In this document: positions 8,275 to 13,968 of the stretch, piece after piece
How the letters are laid out: every line of letters starts with the position of its first letter
How positions within the stretch are numbered: position 1 is the first letter of the stretch
IMG/VR virus record: IMGVR_UViG_3300037090_000138
Location: 1 to 20,430 of that record
DNA length: 20,430 bases
Source: a virus
Direction: 5' to 3' (one strand)
Program-made: the position numbers and the translations under genes
The notes under the pieces: model-generated
Database searches by the model: none
What the model was told of the DNA's origin: nothing
The model's input: only the letters and a program-made list of their open reading frames with translations

Positions 8275-8311
8275 CCACAGATGAACACAGATGGGCACAG
8301 ATAAGAATTAA
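8275..8311 (+). repeat. Interspersed-type short repeat CACAGATG...
   Basis: Between the Dit-like and hub genes is GCCACAGATGAACACAGATG followed by GGCACAGATAAG: the octamer (A/C)ACAGAT occurs three times at near-regular 10-11 base spacing. The complementary strand reads ...TCTGTGCCCATCTGTGTTCATCTGTGGC, a sequence type I recall as widespread between genes in diverse environmental bacteria. It is the only sizeable gap inside an otherwise tightly packed tail operon. Confidence 0.6.
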
Positions 8312-8326
8312 GGGAAAAGATAAAGA

Positions 8327-9343
8327 ATGAGCAGGATCGTGGTCTTTAATCTGGACGAGTCGAGCGCGGGGGAGATCCACGCGCCGTGCAGCCGGGGCTG
8401 GGCGATCAACGCGGGCGGCCAGACCACGGTAGATATCAGCGCGACGGACGCGTCGAATAGCTGGCTGCAGTTCGGCCGGCTGGCTCTGGTAGAGCATGCC
8501 ACACTGCCAGCCTGGTGCGGGATGATCGACACGCCCTGGGGCGCCATCCCGCCGGTAAGATTGTCTCTGTACAACGCTGGATATTTGTTGAAAGTGCGCA
8601 GCCTGGAAGCGGCGGCGATCCTGACGGGCAGCGCAGGAAGTATCGCTACGCAGCTCCTGGCGATGGCCAATGCGACCGAAAAACTAGGGATCCAGATGGG
8701 CGACGTGGATAACTCGGGCGGGACGCGGACTGAGGTCTACGATATGCGCCCGGTGTGGGACCTGCTGATCGAGCTAGCCGGGCGGGCCGGGATGGAGATG
8801 AACCTGCGGCCGGAGCGCGGGGTGGATAACCACCTGACGCTGTACCTTGATTTCAAACAGCGGCTGGGGATAGATACCGGCTGGCTGCTGCACGATGGAC
8901 CCAACGCCAATATGGAGATCACGGACGCCCAGGTGGACGGGGAGATTTGGAACCGGATGATCGGGATCAGCGACCAGAGCTCCAAGTCGTCGCGCCTGAC
9001 CACGCCGCCGACCGGGGTGCCGGATTCGATCAGCACGTACCGGCTGCGGTCGACGGTACAGCAGTTCAGCGGGGCGACCTCGCTGAGCGTCCTGCAGGAC
9101 AACGTCAACGCGGCCCTGACGGCGCCCCTGATCGGGGCGAGCAAGCCGCACCTGATCCTGACGGTGAAGGTGATGGAGAGCGCCTTCTCGTATTTGAGGC
9201 TAGGCAATTCATTGGTCATCCAGGCGGCGAACCTGTGGCTGCCGGGGGGCGGGCATGGCTGGCGAGGAGTGATGCGGATCACGGCGATGGCCTACGACGA
9301 GAGCGATAATACGGTCTCGATGACCCTGAAGGGAGATCTGTGA
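8327..9343 (+). CDS. Tail hub / baseplate protein (Gp37-like, tail-associated)
   Basis: 338 residues, between Dit-like and fibre genes, the normal place for the central tail hub. The N-terminus has the hub-like pattern of strands (SWLQFGRLALVEHATLPAWC, GMIDTPWGAIPPVRLSLYNA), a middle 'VWDLLIELAGRAGMEMNLRP' helix region and a later 'LRLGNSLVIQAANLWLPGG.HGWRGVMRITAMAYDE', like Gp37-type siphovirus proteins and T4 gp27-fold hubs. No peptidase or lysozyme domain is seen. AGGGA at 8310-8314 and AAAGA just before the ATG give a modest ribosome site. The stop overlaps the next ATG. Confidence 0.68.
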   Translation: MSRIVVFNLDESSAGEIHAPCSRGWAINAGGQTTVDISATDASNSWLQFGRLALVEHATLPAWCGMIDTPWGAIPPVRLSLYNAGYLLKVRSLEAAAILTGSAGSIATQLLAMANATEKLGIQMGDVDNSGGTRTEVYDMRPVWDLLIELAGRAGMEMNLRPERGVDNHLTLYLDFKQRLGIDTGWLLHDGPNANMEITDAQVDGEIWNRMIGISDQSSKSSRLTTPPTGVPDSISTYRLRSTVQQFSGATSLSVLQDNVNAALTAPLIGASKPHLILTVKVMESAFSYLRLGNSLVIQAANLWLPGGGHGWRGVMRITAMAYDESDNTVSMTLKGDL

Positions 9344-11121
9344 TGGTTGAATTAAGAAACGCCGACGATATTAACCTGCAAGCCGAGATCGAGAAGCTGA
9401 AGCGGAGGCTGTCGATCGTGGAACAGCGCAACGTGAATGTGAATGCGCTGGACGAGCTGGGGACGGACAATATGGGGGATATGCGGGCGGGGAGGTTTTT
9501 GGCGCTGCTGAGCGGGAGCAACCCGACGGACCCGGACGCGAACGGGAGCTTTATGAGTGCGGCGGGGGAAACGTTTGGAAGCTGGCTGATCAAGGTGGGG
9601 GAAGTGCTGAACGGGCAGCTCCAGGCGGGGTTTGGAGGCGGGGCGCTGGTATGGGCAAACGGGGACGGGGTGGGGGATGCGACCGGTCTGAACTTGAACG
9701 GGACAAGGTACGCGCTGCGGCACTACGCCACGGACATCAACGGCGCAAACGCCAGGTACGGGCGCTATGAGATGATGTTCGAGAATGGGAAAACCATTCC
9801 CAGTCTGGCATTGACTTATATGGACGGAACTAATAACACTGAATTAACACTCAATGGGAATTTTGAGACAGGTAATTTTACCAATTGGACAACGGTTGGA
9901 TCGCCGCAAGTAGCCACCCCAGGATATTCCGATAATTATTGCGCCAACGTACCTTACGGTTCAAATATCAGCCAGATAATCAACGTCAGCGGTTCTCAAT
10001 ATTATCAATTTACAATGATGCAAAAAGCCATCTTAGGCAGTGGGGGGCCATCCCTGATCAATTGGTACACGGCCGGATCAGCATTAATCAGGACGGATTA
10101 TGTAAATATATCCACGACAGGCAATTGGGTGCAACAAACAAAATTGCTTCAGGCACCGTCAAATGCCGCCACTGTTAAAATTGTTATCGGCGGTTATTAT
10201 TATGGATATTTTGACTTGATATCTTTTAAAACGACTGGCATTACTCGCCAAATTATCTTTGGGCCAGAACCAGAAATTAGCGACAGTTTTACCAGTCGAA
10301 AAATATTAGGTGCAATCAAAGAAATTTGGATCTATCCAAGTGTAACAATATCATTGGTTAATACTGCCAGTGGAAACTGCGATAATGGGCAACATTCTGT
10401 AAAAATTACCTTCGTGGACAGCGAGGGAGAGACGTTGCCCAATACAACGAGCAATAGTGTAACGGTGGATGCCTCGCACAAGCAGATAACCGTGCCGCTG
10501 CCGCTTGGTCCTTACGGAACGACGGGAAGAAAAATCTATATGTGCACTGCCGCTGATGCCATCACCTGGTACCTGGCAGCCACGGTTGCGGATAATACCA
10601 CCACGACGATCTACCTTAGCATTGCCGATGCCAGCCTGGGTGCGGCTGCGCCTGGGTACAACACGACCGGGAGCCGGCCGCTGTTCCCGAGAAGCGCGAT
10701 CAAGCTGGCCCAAGAGTTCCTGCTCTTTGGCTCAGATGGGAGTTCTAAGACCCTGGCTATCACCAATACCGGTAGTCAAATTCAATTTGGATTTTATGTA
10801 AAAGCCAGTACAGGCGCCGCGGATAAAGACCGGTGGCAAGTGCAAATGTACCTAGAAGCAGGAACGTACAACTTCCTGTGGCATGGTTACAAGTATACTG
10901 TCGGAGGAATCTTTGACCTGTGGGTGGATGGAATCGTCGTAGCGACGGGATTCGATACCTACTCATCAGGTACCTACGACACGGAATATACGATGAGCAG
11001 CATTACGGTGACCGGTAGCGGCTATCACCTGATTGAACTGGTATTAAATGGTCATAATGGCAGCAGTTCAGGTTACCAGGTATGCACAACCTATGTTGAG
11101 GCGGAGCAGACGAAATACTAG
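9343..11121 (+). CDS. Tail fibre / receptor-binding protein
   Basis: 592 residues. The start is ATG 9343 in a TGATG overlap. Residues ~8-30 form a short coiled coil (INLQAEIEKLKRRLSIVEQR). Next is a Gly/Asp-rich region (DELGTDNMGDMRAGRFLALL), then from ~165 a jelly-roll-like unit (ELTLNGNFETGNFTNWTTVG) resembling carbohydrate-binding modules. A fibronectin-like unit follows (VKITFVDSEGETLPNTTSN, GRKIYMC), then a C-terminal beta-sandwich ending in 'YHLIELVLNGHNG'. This modular layout and last position in the tail operon suggest adhesion to host surface sugars. Base composition drops sharply in AT-richer patches (about 9790-10420 and 10740-11121), suggesting exchanged modules. Confidence 0.7.
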   Translation: MVELRNADDINLQAEIEKLKRRLSIVEQRNVNVNALDELGTDNMGDMRAGRFLALLSGSNPTDPDANGSFMSAAGETFGSWLIKVGEVLNGQLQAGFGGGALVWANGDGVGDATGLNLNGTRYALRHYATDINGANARYGRYEMMFENGKTIPSLALTYMDGTNNTELTLNGNFETGNFTNWTTVGSPQVATPGYSDNYCANVPYGSNISQIINVSGSQYYQFTMMQKAILGSGGPSLINWYTAGSALIRTDYVNISTTGNWVQQTKLLQAPSNAATVKIVIGGYYYGYFDLISFKTTGITRQIIFGPEPEISDSFTSRKILGAIKEIWIYPSVTISLVNTASGNCDNGQHSVKITFVDSEGETLPNTTSNSVTVDASHKQITVPLPLGPYGTTGRKIYMCTAADAITWYLAATVADNTTTTIYLSIADASLGAAAPGYNTTGSRPLFPRSAIKLAQEFLLFGSDGSSKTLAITNTGSQIQFGFYVKASTGAADKDRWQVQMYLEAGTYNFLWHGYKYTVGGIFDLWVDGIVVATGFDTYSSGTYDTEYTMSSITVTGSGYHLIELVLNGHNGSSSGYQVCTTYVEAEQTKY

Positions 11122-11131
11122 AAAGGAAACT

Positions 11132-11275
11132 ATGAAACAGATAATTTTCTGGATTGGGATTTTTTGCCGGAGACCGCACCTGCCGGTGCACTGTCTGGCG
11201 TTGGAGTGCCAGATCATCCATAAACTACCATACCTGCTTGCAGGACTGCCGCACCTGGGCAGGTTCCTAAGATAA
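11132..11275 (+). CDS. Small ORF of 47 residues, hairpin-dense, unknown
   Basis: A 47-residue reading frame preceded by AGAAAGGA (11120-11127), the same ribosome site as neighbouring late genes. The product would be basic and His/Leu/Cys-rich with a short hydrophobic start (MKQIIFWIGIFC) and repeated 'LPxL' motifs. It resembles no family I know. The nucleotide sequence contains four consecutive small hairpins (11176-11262), so it may act partly or only as RNA. Confidence 0.45.
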   Translation: MKQIIFWIGIFCRRPHLPVHCLALECQIIHKLPYLLAGLPHLGRFLR

Positions 11276-11295
11276 CCCCCAGAAAGGATGGGGGT
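11275..11295 (+). promoter_or_regulatory. Hairpin presenting a ribosome site in its loop
   Basis: ACCCCC (11275-11280) pairs with GGGGGT (11290-11295). The 9-base loop is AGAAAGGAT and contains the full Shine-Dalgarno sequence for the ATG at 11297. Display of a ribosome site in a loop can favour or tune initiation. Confidence 0.6.
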
Positions 11296-11296
11296 A

Positions 11297-11374
11297 ATGG
11301 ACTGGCTGCTGTTTGGGATTTTTCTTTTTATTCTCTGGCTGCTGGATCTCTATTTTGTAATATTCTGGAGGTAA
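11297..11374 (+). CDS. 25-residue single-span membrane peptide, candidate holin-like
   Basis: ATG at 11297 opens 25 codons ending at TAA 11372-11374, two bases before the endolysin ATG. The sequence MDWLLFGIFLFILWLLDLYF is almost wholly hydrophobic with a terminal Arg, enough for one membrane span. Its ribosome site lies in a hairpin loop (11281-11288), and its own 3' end holds the endolysin's GGAGG (11367-11371), so the two are coupled. A membrane peptide directly upstream of an endolysin suggests a very small holin or lysis modulator. It is much shorter than most holins; a leader peptide controlling endolysin translation is the alternative. Confidence 0.6.
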   Translation: MDWLLFGIFLFILWLLDLYFVIFWR

Positions 11375-11375
11375 G

Positions 11376-12284
11376 ATGCTGAAAATTGTGGATGTTTCCC
11401 AATGGAACGTGATCACCGATTGGGCGTTACTTAAAGCGAACGTATCGGCGATCCTGATCAAATCTTCCCAGGGGGTTATCGAGGATCCGACTTTCCGCAT
11501 TAAATTTGCCGGAGCCCAGAGCGTGGGACTGCGCGCCGGAATCTGGCATTTTTACCAGCCGGACATGGACGCCAACCAGCAGATCATCGCCTTCTTGAAA
11601 ATCTTTTCCTCTCTGATTCCTTCACAAAAGCCTGGCTGGATTGGGTTGGACTGCGAGGAATCGACCTGGGTAGACGACCAGGGGATCAAACATACGATCG
11701 TGCCGCCCAGCATCGCAACTTACTCAGCCGGGCTGGCGCAATGGCTGGTTGCGATTGAGGCGGCCACCGGGATCACCCCGACCGTCTACACGCGGGCGAG
11801 TTGGTGGGATGTGTGGGTGACGCCAGGACAATGGAGCAAATATCCGGTGTGGGTGGCGCATTATGGAGTGATAAAGCCGACCTTACCCAGGGATTGGGTC
11901 GCTGCCGGAAAGTGGCAGATCTGGCAGTGGGGAGAATCGCAGACGCCAGGCATCCAGACGCCGGTCGACAGCGATTGGTTCGATGGAACGGAGGAGGATC
12001 TGGACGTATTGTTTGGGATCGGCGCAGCGCCGATTACGCCGGCGCCAGTCATACCGGTCACTCCGGAGATCATACTGTTCAAGGTCCAGATCACGGCGCC
12101 CACGTTAAATAAGAGGACCGGGCCAGGGACAAAATACCCGGTGGTAGCCCAACTGAAGGCAGGCGACCAGGTGAATGTGACGGAGATCGCCGGGGATAGC
12201 TGCTGGTTTCGGGACGCGGATGGGAATTATTTCGCCGCTCATTACATGGGCGAAAATTTTGTAGAAGTTATTTGGTCGGTATAG
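11376..12284 (+). CDS. Endolysin: GH25 muramidase with C-terminal SH3-like domain
   Basis: 302 residues without a signal peptide. Residues 1-215 are a GH25 lysozyme: DVSQWN at 6-11, the catalytic pair D92/E94 in GWIGLDCEES, 'VYTRASWWDVWV', and 'KWQIWQWGESQTPG' followed by 'DSDWFDG'. GH25 enzymes cut the MurNAc-GlcNAc bond of peptidoglycan. After a Pro-rich linker (PITPAPVIPVTP), residues ~232-302 form a bacterial SH3 domain (LNKRTGPGTKYPVVAQLKAG) for wall binding. GGAGG at 11367-11371 serves as the ribosome site. It is the main lysis enzyme and needs a holin or other export route. Confidence 0.92.
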   Translation: MLKIVDVSQWNVITDWALLKANVSAILIKSSQGVIEDPTFRIKFAGAQSVGLRAGIWHFYQPDMDANQQIIAFLKIFSSLIPSQKPGWIGLDCEESTWVDDQGIKHTIVPPSIATYSAGLAQWLVAIEAATGITPTVYTRASWWDVWVTPGQWSKYPVWVAHYGVIKPTLPRDWVAAGKWQIWQWGESQTPGIQTPVDSDWFDGTEEDLDVLFGIGAAPITPAPVIPVTPEIILFKVQITAPTLNKRTGPGTKYPVVAQLKAGDQVNVTEIAGDSCWFRDADGNYFAAHYMGENFVEVIWSV

Positions 12285-12295
12285 AAAGGATAAAA

Positions 12296-13030
12296 ATGAA
12301 AGAAAGTCGATTAGGAAGAAAGTACGGTCTAATTCCCAGCCCGGAGAGTAAGGTCGATTTCCTGGCCAGGGATATCGGTTTTACACTTAGTGGGTATCCG
12401 GTAAGTTGGGATCTACGTCCCACCAGCCCTGTCCGGGACCAACTCGACCAGGGCGCCTGCACTGGCTTTGGCGCCACGGCTGTATTGGAGTACAAGTGGA
12501 AGACCAACCGGTTTATTTTCAGCCCAGCCGATGAATATTGGAATGAGTTGGATCTGGAGCACAGCACCGGCGTAGATAACGGCGCCATGATCAAGGATGG
12601 CATGAGGGCGTTTCTCAAACGAGGCTGCTGCCTGGAGGTCGACGATTCGTACACGGATCTCTCTTACAGGACACCTCCGACAGCGACGGCGGTCAAAGAC
12701 GCTCTGGCTTTCAAGATCAATTCCTATCACAGGTTACATACCTGGCAAGAGATGTGCGCTTCGATCTACGCAGGGTTTGCCGTAGTTTGGGGAGGCATTC
12801 TCTTTGAGTCATTCGAGAGTGATGCTGTAGCCAAGACAGGCAAAGTTCCCATGCCTCGCAGAGGAGAAGAGAAACTCGGCGGGCACTGCATGGCAGTGTT
12901 TGGGTACACGCCTGAGCACGCCATCGTGAAGAACTCCTGGAATATCACTTGGGGCGACAAAGGATATTGCTATATCCCGAAGGGGTACTTCACACGGTCG
13001 AAGGTAACCGACCTCTGGATTATCCAGTAG
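12296..13030 (+). CDS. Papain-family (C1) cysteine peptidase
   Basis: 244 residues. The papain fold signature is complete: Gln52/Cys55 in LDQGACTGFGA, His197 in GGHCMAVFGY, and Asn213 in IVKNSWNITWGDKGYCYIP. No signal peptide or inhibitory propeptide is evident; about 40 residues precede the catalytic domain. AGAAAGGA at 12283-12290 precedes the ATG; the in-frame TTG at 12272 lies in the endolysin end. Bacterial C1 peptidases cut proteins or peptides. In the lysis segment it may attack wall peptides or S-layer proteins, or be a fitness gene. It is followed by a terminator, so it ends the late operon. Confidence 0.88.
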   Translation: MKESRLGRKYGLIPSPESKVDFLARDIGFTLSGYPVSWDLRPTSPVRDQLDQGACTGFGATAVLEYKWKTNRFIFSPADEYWNELDLEHSTGVDNGAMIKDGMRAFLKRGCCLEVDDSYTDLSYRTPPTATAVKDALAFKINSYHRLHTWQEMCASIYAGFAVVWGGILFESFESDAVAKTGKVPMPRRGEEKLGGHCMAVFGYTPEHAIVKNSWNITWGDKGYCYIPKGYFTRSKVTDLWIIQ

Positions 13031-13046
13031 CGTTTCTGCAGAAACG
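13031..13046. repeat. Perfect 16-base palindrome, copy 1
   Basis: CGTTTCTGCAGAAACG is its own reverse complement and begins directly after the cysteine peptidase stop codon. A near-identical copy lies at 13140-13155. Candidate protein-binding site (operator or integrase/excisionase arm site). Confidence 0.7.
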
Positions 13047-13054
13047 GTAAAGTG

Positions 13055-13086
13055 AGAGCGCAGGCGGCCAGGCCTGCGCTCTTTTT
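13055..13086 (+). terminator. Intrinsic terminator of the late operon
   Basis: AGAGCGCAGGC (13055-13065) pairs over 11 bases with GCCTGCGCTCT (13072-13082) around a six-base loop, followed by T13082-T13086. It lies 24 bases after the cysteine peptidase gene and ends the rightward late transcript. Confidence 0.88.
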
Positions 13087-13090
13087 AGAG

Positions 13091-13120
13091 ACTCGAACGG
13101 ACTCGAACGGACTCGAACGT
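13091..13120. repeat. Three tandem 10-base repeats
   Basis: ACTCGAACGG, ACTCGAACGG and ACTCGAACGT follow one another without spacing. They sit between the two palindrome/terminator units and near the putative attachment site. Possible iteron-like binding sites; a 10-base period would place them on one face of the helix. Confidence 0.75.
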
Positions 13121-13139
13121 TTGGGAAAATTATGCTGAG

Positions 13140-13155
13140 CGTTTCTGTAGAAACG
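13140..13155. repeat. Palindrome, copy 2
   Basis: CGTTTCTGTAGAAACG has the same 7-base arms (CGTTTCT/AGAAACG) as the copy at 13031-13046 and differs only in one central base. Both are preceded by AG and followed by GT, so identity extends beyond the palindrome. Confidence 0.7.
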
Positions 13156-13166
13156 GTCGAATCATA

Positions 13167-13197
13167 AGAGCGCAACCCTGGCCGGCTGCGCTCTTTT
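13167..13197 (+). terminator. Second terminator-like hairpin
   Basis: AGAGCGCA (13167-13174) pairs with TGCGCTCT (13187-13194), 12-base loop, followed by TTT and A. The stem arms match the outer arms of the first terminator, so this appears to be a duplicated unit together with the palindrome 12 bases upstream. Confidence 0.7.
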
Positions 13198-13246
13198 ATG
13201 ACCGGTGGCCTAGGGGACCAGGGGCCGGACCGGCCGGGATTCCACC

Positions 13247-13269
13247 TTTTACGGTGGGAACCGTCAAAA
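13247..13269. repeat. Hairpin next to the putative attachment site
   Basis: TTTTACGGT (13247-13255) pairs with ACCGT-C-AAAA (13260-13269) with one bulged C and a GGGA loop. It lies immediately beside the tRNA-like segment; it could be a recombination-protein site or a weak terminator. Confidence 0.4.
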
Positions 13270-13270
13270 G

Positions 13271-13325
13271 TGGGCGCGGAGGGGCTCGAACCCACGAACC
13301 TTACGGGATTAGGGTTATAGCCCGC
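13271..13325 (-). other. attP: tRNA 3'-end-like segment, candidate attP core
   Basis: On the - strand the segment reads as the 3' half of a tRNA: a T-arm of 5+7+5 bases (GTGGG TTCGAGC CCCTC, one mismatched pair), then a seven-base acceptor strand CGCGCCC and a discriminator A. No 5' half and no encoded CCA are present. Upstream GGGCTATAACCC resembles an anticodon region lacking a base. Many tyrosine-integrase phages carry such a fragment as attP beside int, and the integrase operon starts 200 bases away. The exact core cannot be set without a host attB. Confidence 0.5.
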
Positions 13326-13454
13326 CGTGTAGGCACTTTTTAAACATTTCTTTGGTCAACGTGGAAAATGAAAATCGGCTCCGAATGGCTTTATTTTCGA
13401 CATTTTAGGCGCCGAAAAGTCAGTATTTTTTAAGGTTCGTTTCCGGATTTCTGT

Positions 13455-13462
13455 TATATAAT
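13455..13462 (+). promoter_or_regulatory. Probable promoter of the integration operon
   Basis: TATAAT at 13457-13462 (also readable as TG-T-TATATA, an extended -10). No good -35 lies 16-18 bases upstream. Transcription would start near 13469, just before the leader hairpin. Confidence 0.5.
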
Positions 13463-13476
13463 GAATTTACAGGGAT

Positions 13477-13524
13477 AGACACCGGCAGGTGCCTTTTTTT
13501 GGTTAATCTGCCAGTGTCTTTTTT
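13477..13524 (+). terminator. Leader terminator / attenuator before the integration operon
   Basis: AGACAC-C-GGCAG (13477-13488) pairs with CTGCC-A-GTGTCT (13508-13519), one mismatch, followed by six Ts (13519-13524). Inside the loop is another T-run (13494-13500) after a competing mini-hairpin CACC-GGCA-GGTG (13480-13491). The second T-run abuts the AAGG ribosome site of the next gene. The promoter-leader-terminator-gene order suggests attenuation, or insulation from upstream read-through. Confidence 0.62.
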
Positions 13525-13533
13525 AAGGTGTCT

Positions 13534-13968
13534 ATGCCTGTCCCTACTATTACAAAATCTAAAGTCCAGAAGGCGCGCAGTCTGTTAAATATGATGTATA
13601 AGCCGGCCGATATCGCCGAAGATCTTGGTATCACCGTAGATACTTTACATAGGTCTTACCTCCCGGCTGGGGCGCCTTGCATGAAAGATACGAAGGGAAA
13701 TATCTGGATCCACGGCGAATCATTTGCCAGATGGGCCAAGATTTATTTAGAGAATCGAAGGCCGCATGGACGGGCCAGGGTATTAAAACAGAAGATGCTG
13801 GACGACCAGGTTTATTGCCTAAAATGCAATGAGGTAGTACAGCCAGTGGAACTGCATACCAGCCGGCCGAATGGGCATGGTGTTGCTAACCGGTATGGGA
13901 AATGCCCACAATGTGGACATAAGGTTTTTCGCTTTATCAAGGCTGAACCTAAAAAGGAGGTTGGATGA
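13534..13968 (+). CDS. HTH protein with C-terminal zinc ribbon, integrase partner
   Basis: 144 residues from ATG 13534 (GTG at 13528 is the alternative; AAGG at 13525-13528 supports the ATG). Residues ~8-50 look like a helix-turn-helix (KARSLLNMMYKPADIAEDLG then ITVDTLHRSYLPAGAP), followed by a wing-like 'WIHGESFARWAK', as in excisionase/MerR-like DNA-binding proteins. Near the end are two Cys pairs, CLKC and CPQC, about 30 residues apart: a zinc ribbon. The stop overlaps the integrase start, so it is co-translated and may act as a directionality factor, target-site cofactor or regulator of int. Exact role unknown. Confidence 0.72.
   Translation: MPVPTITKSKVQKARSLLNMMYKPADIAEDLGITVDTLHRSYLPAGAPCMKDTKGNIWIHGESFARWAKIYLENRRPHGRARVLKQKMLDDQVYCLKCNEVVQPVELHTSRPNGHGVANRYGKCPQCGHKVFRFIKAEPKKEVG

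Noticed and set aside
13091-13120. Tandem repeats as a CRISPR array
   Set aside because: Repeats are 10 bases, directly adjoining, with no spacers.
13111-13124. CGAACGTTTG as an SOS box
   Set aside because: The arms lack the four-base spacer and the second arm is imperfect; the match at 15830-15841 is perfect and correctly placed.
13271-13345. A complete functional tRNA gene
   Set aside because: No matching 5' acceptor strand or D-arm is present, the anticodon region is off by a base, and the T-stem has a mismatch.
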